A stretch of DNA of 64,000 bases from Platynereis dumerilii. Taxonomy: Eukaryota > Annelida > Polychaeta > Phyllodocida > Nereididae. This document shows, piece by piece, positions 26,401-38,400 of this stretch. A program made the translations under genes and the position numbers. The DNA is taken from NCBI GenBank assembly GCA_026936325.1, contig JAPTHN010000008.1, positions 49,517,706 through 49,581,705 of the forward strand. Direction: 5' to 3'. Under the pieces are notes generated by a model. The model had not been told where the DNA came from. It saw only the letters and a program-made list of their open reading frames with translations, and ran no database searches. Numbering within the stretch: the first letter of the stretch is position 1; every line of letters begins with the position of its first letter.

Positions 26401-29400
26401 TTGGAACACTTGAAAATAAAAAAAGTTTCTCACTGTGCCCTGCTCTCCCCTAAACATACTCTATGGCAGTTATGGTTAAAACAATGATACCTACTGATGG
26501 CTGCTGTAAACACAACAGTTTTCTACAGTAAAATGGCAATTTTGTGTATTAATTACTATAATAGTTGCCGTAAATGCAATGCAGCTGGTTTTACATTGTA
26601 AAATACAAACCCCCATAATAGCTGACAATTGATTTCCTGAAAACTGGTACACAGCTTGGGGTAAAAGCAATCTCCAAATATTTTGTGCTTTCTGATACAT
26701 TGTGGGCCTTCCAGTACGAAGCCTTCCATCCATCATCCATACCACCAACAAAGAAGTCCGAAATGTATTCAGCCTCTTCTAAAAGATAAAAACTTTGATG
26801 TGTGAGAGTTTATCTAATAAATAACAAGATGATTTTGAAACAAGAAGGGCTTAGAATGCATTTCCCGGAAATCAAAATCATCCACCTTACCTGGCAAGCA
26901 CGTCATTGGTTCTTCAATCATAGAAAGTCTTTGCATTTTAATACATTTCACACCAGTAATTTTGTAGACAAAGTTCTGAAAAAAAGAAAAGGAATGATTA
27001 GAACATTATAGCTCTTTTCAGATTGGCCGTCCCAAAGCAACATTCAACTGGATTGTGTGATGTCACTCGTTTAAAAATGTTTTAACGATTTGTTTGTGAG
27101 AGTTGCAGCTAATCAATTGATTCAGTGGTTATCATATCTAGCAGCATGGGTGACAATAAACAAACTAGTTAAGTAAATGATTTACAGGTGTTTTCATTTC
27201 CATGTGATTCTTGTCATTCACACTTGGCTGTGAAGAATCAATGCAAAACCAGCACTTAACACGTTTGATAAATCAAATGTGTGACGTTCTGTTGTTTCTA
27301 AACCAATCAGATTAATTAAAATTGGCATGTAGTTGGTGGGTCTAGAACCTAAGAATCTCGTAATGAAATCACCTGTAAGGTATGTCATCAAATAAGAAGA
27401 TTAGGAGACCAACAGAAAACTGTCATTGATGTGGCAATTTTTCCAGTGGGCCGACAATCTGCAAATATAACTCTAAGACCAGGGAATATCACAATTATTC
27501 CAGAAAGTACGTATAAAGTAAGAAAATCAAGTGAAATTAGTATGAGGGTCAAAATTTGAAAACCTTGAAATTTCAGCTTAAAAGATTTTGAAAATTTTTC
27601 GCTCCAGAAATGCCTTTTAAAGTTTGCGTTGGGTCACACCTTTTGACTACCTCTGAATCACTTCCTACTTTTACCTACTTGAAAATACCTTTTAAAATTA
27701 CATTAAAATCATATTTAAACAACACCAATTTAAACTCAATGACCCCCATTGTGTTTGATTTACTTGATATTTTGCACCTCTGCTAATTGCAGTTACATTG
27801 GTAGCTGTCTAAATAGAGTTCTTAATGACGGCTAAGGTTGTTGTAAGGAGTCAAAGGGAGTTGTGAGGAGATTTGGGGTGGAGAGGAGAAAAGAGGGCAA
27901 AATAGGTATTTTTAAACAGAGGACTTCTGACAGAAAAATTTCTTACTTTATTTTGGGTTGTACTGTAGGTCAAACAATCAGCTATCACTTCACTTTCGTG
28001 TCCAAGGGTACCACTTAGAGTTGAAGAATGTATCACCAACAAATAGGAAAGTGGCTATTCTGCACACAATGAGCTATATTTCAGGTCTCTATGACCAATA
28101 GTTATTGAGATAGAACAAGTCCTTGAACCAGAAATGTACAAAAACAAACAAAAATACTCTTTTCATCAATAGTTCTGATTCTGAATAATAAAGATGATCT
28201 GCACTACATCCTCAAGTGCCCAATGTCTTTGCTAAACCATATTTCAGATGCTAGACAATGGTAAAACGTAAAATGTTACTGGCACCCCATATTTGGTTAG
28301 TAGTTTCAGAGAAGAGCAATCAAACTTCATACTAAGCATGTCAGATGCAAGGAAAATGCAAAAATGTTATGTAATAGTCTGTTGAAACATTTATTGATAA
28401 TACATATTCAACTGATTTCAATTCCGGTCACCTGCAACAAAAGTTTTTACGGCAATAAGCCATTTTTGACATGATGCTAATTACAGTGTGATGCTAATGA
28501 TAATTACAGTAAAAATCTTTGTTGGGACTAGAGGTCTGCGCGGTCAGCAGCGGTGCAGTTGCGGTTTTTCATTAATTACACAAGAACCGCATCCGAACCG
28601 CACATTAGTGTTCATGCTTGCAAGAAGAGTGGGTTGTCCAAAGAGTTGATTAAATTATATTTATTAAATGTTTTAACTGTTTATTAAATGTTTACAAATA
28701 CTTTCTCCATGATGTCTCATTCAATTATTGTATCACTTATAGGCCTATGTCTTAATTCATTAAATGCATCTACTCCAAAAAGCATTTAGGGAGGGGGAAA
28801 GTAAAATATTTTCCTAAACCATCCAGATCTGGTCAGAATTCGTCTGATAGTAAGGTCATGATTGCTATGGCTGTTTCATGTAACAAATTTTGATCAATAA
28901 AAAAATATCTGTTTGTGTTTCAAATTCACACATTTTTTTCAATGAATGAAACTGATGGTTTTAAAGTAAGCTAATGGGGAGCCTTAAATGCATATCCACA
29001 AGGTGGCACCACCATCAATGTGACCATAACGTAATGAAGAGTTTACTGTCAAATGCACAGACTATGGAGATGAACTGGCACTTTTAGTCCATTTTCTCAG
29101 CAACCAGTGAACATATTGACAAAATTTAAAGAGCATCATGAAGCTCACCATTATGCCAAACACCACCACTTATCAAAAGCATTGCAAATATGATAACTTT
29201 GACACAAAAAAATCATCAACTTAAACATTTGTACCGAAACTGACTGAAATAAACATTTCAATGAAGTCAAGATATGCTACTCTCAAATGATTAGAGTTAG
29301 AGGAATGGTTTTAATGTCAAAAGATGCCTATATTAAAGGACAACTTCATGTGAACATATCATGCTCCTAGCTGTATTGGTTTTCTTCAGGATCAAGCATT

Positions 29401-32400
29401 AAGTCGCCCAAAAATGGTTTTTTTTTTAGGTTTTCTGAGAAATTCTATTTTCAGTGGTAAAAAGTCTGCTATAAAGTTTGAGAAAGACATGTTAAATCTT
29501 AACTATCATCAATGAATATAATTGCAGATTCTAAAAATTTAAAAATTATTTTTGAGAGTCAAATAGTTGCTGATAATTATTTGATGAGATATGTTTCAAC
29601 ATGCACAAACCTTGTTATAACACCAGAATACCAATTTTCGACTTTTATTTTAGAACTTCTTGCATTCAGTTCTATTAAGTTTGAAAAAAAAAATCTCCAA
29701 CCAAATCCAGCATCAGGGACACCACTTAACAGTTAACACATTCTAAAAATGTAACAATTAATTTGGAGGGTCCAGTAGTAGCTGATTTATGACGGGATAG
29801 GTTTCAACATGCTGCAAGATGCATGCACAAAGTTATGACGTAGAATGCCAATTTTCTCTACATTTTTTTTTAGACATTCTTGTGTTCAGAGCATTAAAGT
29901 CTGCTTTAAGTTTGAAGAAAAATCCCAAACCAAATCAATCAACAAGGACAATATTTGTAGATTCTGAAATTGGAAAAATCATTTATGGGAGTTCAATAGT
30001 TGCTGATTTATGATGAGATAAATTTCAACAATCATGGCAAAATGACACAAACTGAGTCATATATAACTTTTTTCTGGCTATTGCAACAAAAGCATACTAC
30101 TTGATAAATAAGGGTATATTTGCAACAAAGAATCATATAATTAATTTATATAAGTTTTTGTCCCAGTAAAAACTGGCAATCATATGGTGGCTTTTAACCG
30201 TTTATACCATTCGACACCTCTGTCAGCCAATCACATGCTAGTATTGCAGGGAAATAATTCCCATATTCTTTGTTGTCCAGTTATCCTCTCATGTTTGACT
30301 GTTTGAGTGTTTGTCTCATGGTATAAGCCGGTTATTCACCATGGGATCAGGAATATGTGTTTATCACACCTCGGGCTAAAGCCCTCGGGTGATAAATCAT
30401 ATATTCCCTCTCCCGTGGTGAATAACCTATACATATATGTGGTGGAAATGAACATGCAATGTTTTCAACTGCTTTATCACATGATTACCTGAAAGGCAGA
30501 AGAACACTGTTACACAAATGATTATGATACTGTGATTTTAGAAAAAAATTCATAATCACAGTAAAACAGTTATATTCTTGGAATTCTCCTTTCAAAATAA
30601 TTTTGGAAATTTTCAATGTTATCAAAAAGTAATATTCTATTCTATTCTTATGAACTTTTTTTTATCAATTGACCTGAAATTAAAAAATGATTAATCATTT
30701 TCAAGAGTGTCTTGTTTATTCATACATGCAGGCATACATGTATCTCTTATAAGACTCTTCCTACTTCTCCCCCATCTCCCTGTACTCCCTCCCTACATCC
30801 TACTCATTCCCATCTCCTCCTTCTCCTCCTGCAACCATTTCCTCTACCACCCATCTTCTCCTGTTCCTCCTTCGCTAATTTCCTCCCATCTCCTCAACCC
30901 ATCTCCTCTTCCACCGATCTCCTCCTCATCCTCCTCCAGCTCCTCCTTCTTTCATCTCCTCCTCCCATATCCTCCTTCCCCGATCTCCTCCTTCTCCCAT
31001 CTCCTCCTTCCCCCCATCTCCTCCATCATCAACTCCTGTCCCCTCATTCTCCTCCCATCTCCTCCCCCTTCTCTTCCTATCTCCTCTTCCTATCTCCTCT
31101 TCCCTCCTCCTCTTCCCTCCTCCTCTTCCCTCCTCCTCTTCCCTCCTCCTCTTCCCTCCTCCTCTTCCCTCTTCCTCTTCCCTCCTCCTCTTCCCTCCTC
31201 ATCTTCCCTCCTCAACTTCCCTCCTCCTCTTCCCTCCTCCTCTTCTTCCTCCTCCTCCTCCCATCTCCTCCAATCTAGCTCTCCCCCTCCCATCTCCCCC
31301 CCAATCTCCCATCTCCCCTCCCATCTCCACCACCCATCTCCACCTCTCCTTCTCCTCCTCCTCAATGGGCAATTATTTATATTTTACACCCAGATAGACA
31401 ATGGATCATATTTGGAATGGCAACTTCCCAAGGGCACACAATATAAAGGCAATGTTGCTTATTGAAGGGTTGGTCTGTTGGTCAATGGTCATATAAAAAT
31501 GTATAGTAGGAATTATGTTGCCACAATGTGAACACAACATTGAATTACACAACATTTGAAGATTTTGCCACAACGTCGCATGCTTCTGTGTAATTTTCAC
31601 AAACATTTCGACATTGTCATAACTTTAATGCAATGTAGATATGATCATTTGGTTCTAACTGGTTTTGGTCAATATTTTGGAAAAATAATTTCCTACATGT
31701 TGTCCTCACTTCTTTCTATCAACGATATTTATTTCTGTGCGAAAAACTGCATTTGAAGCACAGACCTATTCATGCAACATTGTCCTCTTCATGTTGTGAT
31801 CTAGCATCTCATTGACGATGTATTAGGAAGTCGGATAACATAAACAAATGTGTGGGAGTTTTGCCGGAACTTCCCATAAAAAATTGATATTCCAGTAAGA
31901 GGTCTCTGCTGTTCTTCGGGACTTTAACAACCATCTTGTATGCTTGAGCACCTTTTGACTTAGGGACCCATGGATTCTTGTTAGAATCTGCTATTGTCCT
32001 TGTTGATGAATTTCCTTTGAATTGTATTTCTCAGAACTTTACAGCACACTTTAAAGCTCTTATCATAAAAAAATTGACATCCTGGCATCAATCACTCAGT
32101 TTGTGCATGGTGTAACGTATCTCGTCATTAATTTGCAACTTTTGGACACTCATGAAAAATATTATTTTTTTTTTAGAATCTGCAAGTGTTAGTCCTTGAT
32201 GAAAGATTTGGTTCTAATTTATTTTCTCAAACTTAGAGGCCGACCAGATAGTTGGGGGGGGCTATGGACTTTACCCCCGGGATGAACCCTTTTAACATTA
32301 CGGTACCCTAGCTACAGGTAGAAACTAACTTTTTTTTATTTCCATGTGCTGAACAAACTTTTTTTCAGTGTCAAGTGGGAAACAATCTTTTTTTTCACCA

Positions 32401-35400
32401 AATATCCATAGCTCCACCCCCCCAAGATCATCTGGTTGGCCCCTTAATAGTAGACTTAAAGGCTTCGATCAAAAGAACGTCTAAAAAAATGTCAAAAATA
32501 AGCATATTGGGGCATTAACTCAGTTTGTGCATGTCAATAATAATTTTTCCTTTTTTAGAGTCTGCAAATATTGTTATTGATGGTAGATTTGGTTTGAATT
32601 TACATTATCCAATTTTAATTTCTGAACACAAGAATACCTGAAAAAAAATAGGCATTCTGACGCCATAACTCAGTTTGTGAATGGTGTAACGTATCTCAGC
32701 AACTATTAGACACTCATAAATTATTTTTTACATTTTGACAAAGAACAAGTATATTCCTTGATGATAGATTTGGTTTGAAATTTTTTTATCAAACTTTATT
32801 TATGGCTTAGTTTAGAACTAAGAGCGATTGAGTGAACCCAATCTGGCCAGTGCTATTCTTACCTTTACTTTCCTATTCATTCCGCTTGTGTTGCTATCAC
32901 GTTTTCTGACTATCCTGTTTGCGTCGGTTTAGCTTTCACACTTAACTCGTGTAAATCCTTTCCCTATAAATACACTGCGCGCCAATATACTGCGTCGCAT
33001 TTATTAAACGAGCGTTGCACTGAGAAGAGCTCGTTAGTACACCTGCACTACACCAATTGGTAAGCCTAGTCGGGCCACTGTGAATATTGTATGCCTACTG
33101 AATAGCGCTTGTTACATCGTCTACTAACGCAGTGTCTTGCCACGTCGGCAAACTGCGCACTTGAACAGTCCGGCCAATTTGGGCCCCTGTTAAGTTTCCA
33201 GGCCAGAGCAGGGTTGCTCTAAGTTATTCATCTGACGAAAGTACGGCCTAAAGTTTACAGCGCCCATGGTACAGAGGCTAGAAGTTAATTTGAAGTCAGT
33301 GGTCTGATTAGGCGGCAGTTTTGAAAGTGTGATCGGTAGTGCCCTGCAGGTTGGTTACTGATTGGATTGGGTTCATCGTTCAACCACGGTCCAAGGCGAC
33401 AACTTCTGCCATCCATTGTCAATTGTGGATTGGGCATCCGCGGCCAAGACTCCGGCACCTAAGTCCGTGGGAGCATAGGGCCGCCATGGGAAGGAACAGA
33501 CAGCACCGCTGCTCAACTTGCCACGAACCAGTGAAAGGCCACGAGGGGAACACTGGGCGAGGCTGCAAGTATTACAAGCCAATGGAGGACCCCCGGGGTT
33601 CCAGGAACCAGCAGCGCCAGCGCCAGGCACCGGATTTCTCCGAGCACAGTTCCCTGATCGATCTCAGTCCTGATCGAATAGACCGACGACGTCATCAGCC
33701 AGCTCCAGTGGCAGTGCGATTCGCGTCACCACCCCCCGTGGATAGAAGTTTACCCCCCCTGGATGGAAGTCGATACGCTCGTTCTCCCCCGTTTGGCATG
33801 AGGCCTTCATCGCCACGTCTCTCGGACCAAGCCCAGGACACTTTGTCGAGTCGCCCACCTGATATGGGAAATTTCGGTCTCCCTCCCCCTCTGTGGAGCA
33901 GGGCTCCCCCAGCGTCCCATCAACGTGAGGAATCTCGTGGACAGCGCGAAGAATATCGCGGGCACTACGACGCCCAGGACTCTCATGGTTCGTACGACGG
34001 CCACGATGGCCGTGGGCCCCCTAGACGGGACCCCTACAGCTGGGACTTACCCAATCGACGGGAACCCACCACCTGGGATTTACCTCCAACGACGCCTGTC
34101 AATCACCCGGCTGGTACGAACAATGCTTACGTAGGGGCCTCGAGTGCCCCCGCTTACCACCAGCAGCCCTTCACGGGGCCTCCGGCGAACCCTCTGAACT
34201 CTAATCATACCAGGTTCCCACTCGAAGTGGGCATGGAGTTTCTTAATCAAAGGACAGTAACATCTGCTATAGATGGTGAGTTCGCTTCTCTTGATGAATT
34301 CCTTGATTGTAATGTTAATGATGAAATTCAGTCGTTTATCGACCCAAGTGGTAATGTACAAATCAGGGCCGTTAGGGCCAGAAGGTCTATTGTATCGCTT
34401 TACAAATGGCTTGAAGCCTGGTTGGTTTACATGATGTTATTGACCAAGGTATACGGTTTCTCAGTGTTCTACCAGATGGCTAGGTACATGGGCTTTGTCA
34501 TAAACATCTCCCAGAAATTTAAGATCGCCAGCGTCCTTTCCTATGACATCAGGCATCGCCAGCGTCTGGCCCAAGCCAGGGGCTTCCAATTTAGTAGCTT
34601 AGATCACGAGTTATTTGTCACCACTTTTGATGTTAATTCGGCGAAGGCCAACAGGTGTCAGAAATGTGGCTCTACTGAGCATGGAGTCTCTGAGTGTCAG
34701 CGTAGGAATGGCCCCCCAAATAGGTCCCAAGCTGGTGGTTCTAATTCAGGTGGTTCTAATAATTCAGGTGGTTCTAATTTTCGTGGCCAATCAAAGCCCG
34801 CTGCAGAAAGCACCGAGATTTGTTACATGTTCCAGTTTGGAAAGTGCCGCTGGGACACCAGGTGTCGCAGACGCCACGTGTGCGCCACCTGCCAGGGACC
34901 AGATCCCCAATCCACCTGTAAAAATGCCAAATGTAAATCTGCCACCTTTAGCTCAATGGTCTCCGGCACTTAACGTGGAGTTCTGGCGCTCCAATCTGCC
35001 CCTTGTCTATTCGCCCACTCGGGCAGCTGATGTTTTGAATAGCATTCTCTCAGGTGTTAGAATAGGCAGGGTCCCTACAGATTCTACGATCGTCAATCCT
35101 AACTGGCCTTCGGCCTTAGAGTTCAGGACTCAGGTAGATTCTATTATAAAAGCCGATTTGGCGGCTGGTAGATTGCTAGGCCCATTCCATGACCCGCCCT
35201 ATGACAAGTTCATAGTTTCCCCGCTTGGGGCATTTCAGAAATAGAATTCTTCAAAAATCAGGGTTATACATGATTTGTCGTATCCTAGTGTGGGTGGGAT
35301 CTGTTAACTCATTGATTAGTCAGGAGGACTTTACCCTTTCCTACGCATCGATTGACGATGCCGTCCATTTCATCACTTCAATGGATAGCGACGCCATCTA

Positions 35401-38400
35401 TATGGCTAAGATGGACCTAAAGGACGCCTTCAAATTCATTTACATCGACCCAATTGACTGGCCCCTTATGGGCCTCTCATGGATGGACAGTGCGGGCCGC
35501 ACGCAGTACTATTTTAGCAAGGTCTTGAATTTTGGTTTACGATCGGCACCTTATCTATTCGATACCATAGCTGGCCCATTGCTAGATATCATGATTCATA
35601 AGGGACTTAGCCCATCCTCAATTAGATACGTCGATGATTTTTTGATAGTGGCTCCCTCTTATGTCGAGTGTTCTTCCAACTTAGAATTGATGTTGTCAGT
35701 GGCTCGAGACGCAGGTTTTGTGATTCAGCAGTCGAAGGTGTCCCCCCCTTCCAGGGTAGTCGAATTCCTCGGTATAGTAATAGACACCAGTCTAGGTGAA
35801 TTACGAATTTCTCAAGAGAGGCTTGAGGAGTTGAAATCCGAGGTCACCCATTGGTTGGAGGTTGGCGTCCTCACAAAGAGGAATTTACTCAGTATCATAG
35901 GGAAATGTGCATTTGCCTCCAAGGTCATTCGGAGCGGCAAACCATTTCTTTCGAGGCTATTCGCAGCCGCCAAGTCTGTCGGTCGTTTACATCATAGAAT
36001 TAGATTGTCTTCCGAGGCTAGATCAGACCTTCATTGGTGGGCGAAATGTATCACCGCTCACAATGGCGTTTCTATTTACAGGCCGAATTGGTTAGGGTCG
36101 GTTAGGCATGTCTATACTGACGCCTCGTCTCGGGGGCTAGGGGCCTCCCTTGATAATATTGAGTGGTTCTCTTTGTCGTATACAGGTTCACGTAGTTGGA
36201 TGCTTCAGAACTCAATTAATTGGCGTGAAATGCACGCCGCGGTTTTGGCGCTATACACATGGGCCCCCTTGCTTCGTGGGTCATGTGTCATTTTCCATAT
36301 TGATAACTCTGTAACTTGCAATGTTTTGAACAAGGCCTACTCCCCGGTGAGGGAATTCATGTTTTTCGTGAGGCATTGGTTCATGACAATAGAGTGTCAT
36401 AACATTTCTATCACACCTGTATACATTTCGACGCATGATAACATTGATGCGGATGACCTGAGCAGGTTAAAGGTCAATGACTTCTTGTAGCGCCGCCCCT
36501 CGGCATCTAGAGCCATGACGTGGCCCGACGACGGCTTCATGAACTTTGATTATTAGCTAGTTGTTCTCGGTTTTCAGGTCTCGACGCCAGGGCATCTGCC
36601 CTCATTGCCTCTGGGTGGGCACCTCGTACAAGGGCAGCTTACTCTGCGGCCGTCTCCAGATATTATAGATTCACCGACGCCTTCTCGCTCCGTCCTTTGC
36701 CTCTTCCGGAGAATAATTTACTCAGATACGTAGCTTACTTATCTTCACAGGGGCTTGCTAGTTTAACTATTTCTAATTACTTGTCGGCCTTAAGGGCCTG
36801 GGTTATTGCTCTAGGGGGTATTGAACCCACAATCTGGACGCCAAGGCTCCGCCTGGCCGTGAAGGCAGTGTCACGTATTGACACGCCACCTAGGCAAGTT
36901 AGCCCCCTCACATTTCATTTACTTTCGAAGATTATTTATTCTCTGTCTAATTCTTATGACAGTCTGATGATTGCATCGGTTTTACTCTTGCATTATTTTG
37001 CTTGTCTCAGAGCTTCTGAGCTCTGCATCGATCCCACCACTGGGCTAGCTCCACTTAGATCTTCCGTCTCATTCCCTGCTTCTGATAGGATGCTGTTTCG
37101 TGTTTCATCTTCTAAAACGGCCCACAGGGGCTTCTCTGTTTATCTTGGTTGCTCAGGGCACCCTGTTTGTGCACCTTGCACACTCAGGGCATTTATTCAT
37201 CAGTTCCCTGCTCCTCTAAATTCTTTCTTGTTTTCAACCTCATCAGGGACCCCCTTAGATTATCCCACTTATAATTCTATCATAAAAACCTTGGTTAGCA
37301 GGGTAGGTTTAGATCCCACTCTTTATTCCACCCACTCGCTCCGGGTGGGTGCAGCAACTCAAGCAGCTCAGGCTGGCTTACCCGAGACCCAGATCCAGAG
37401 ACTGGGCCGGTGGAGATCGGACGCATACAAGATTTACATGAGGCCGGACCCCTCATCTTACTCTCATCTCGCCCCTCACCTCGTTCATCATCACCCTTAG
37501 CCTAGCAGCATGGTCTCGTATCTCGACCTTGCACTTCTCACCTCACTTGATGCTCTTGGGTATTTCACAGGCTCAATGTTTGGGCAACCCAGAGCATCCT
37601 AATTTACACTCAATGTCACTTATCTATGTTGTTCTATCTGTGTGTCTGTCTGTCTCCTGTATGTCATGTCTATCCGTGTGTGAATGTCTGTGTGTGACTG
37701 TCTACTGTGTGTCTTAAATTTGCCTAATTTAATAAAGGCACTGCGGCCATGTTTACTTAACTCTCTTGTTTGTGGTTACTCAATTATGGCTTAGTTTAGA
37801 ACTAAGAGCGATTGAGTGAACCCAATCTGGCCAGTGCTATTCTTACCTTTACTTTCCTATTCATTCCGCTTGTGTTGCTATCACGTTTTCTGACTATCCT
37901 GTTTGCGTCGGTTTAGCTTTCACACTTAACTCGTGTAAATCCTTTCCCTATAAATACACTGCGCGCCAATATACTGCGTCGCATTTATTAAACGACCCCC
38001 CCACCCGCTACCTATTAAAAATTTTTTCGGTGCGGGGCAGTTAAAAAATTTTCAAAATTTAAGATTCAAAACTCTTTTCCCTTTTCTAGCCTACTGGTAT
38101 AACCTTTATTACCTTGGTACCTGTATATCTCATATACTTATTATTATTATTATTATATAATTTCATCTTACCTTGTCCAGCTCGAGTGTGCTAAAAAATA
38201 CGCTTACCTTATAATTGTAACATATTTAACTGGTATGTTATCTACCTCGCCCTCTTATATGGGTTTGGTTATATCTGTGATATAGAATTACCTTACATTA
38301 ATGGTAGTAACATAATTTATCCATTGTTACTTTACTTACCGCACCCTTGTACGGGTTGCTTTACCATCTGTGATAAACTTACCTGTGATAATTTAAGCAA

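Larger units (their letters stand above)
14604..26450. mobile_element. TA-flanked motif-repeat DNA transposon, split by the Gypsy element
   Basis: Left part 14604-15394 and right part about 26308-26450. TIRs begin GGGGAGAGCGGG(G/C)CACAG and end in the inverted CTCTCCCC. They are flanked by TA at 14602-14603 and 26451-26452. The motif GGGCACAGTGAGAC occurs several times in both orientations. Same family as 42368-43348. No transposase frame. It sits in intron 5 of the ependymin-related gene. Confidence 0.88.

Noticed and set aside
30707-31465. Long Ser/Pro/Leu-rich open frames (up to 252 codons)
   Set aside because: Product of the CTCCTC minisatellite; low complexity on both strands and no start or splice context.
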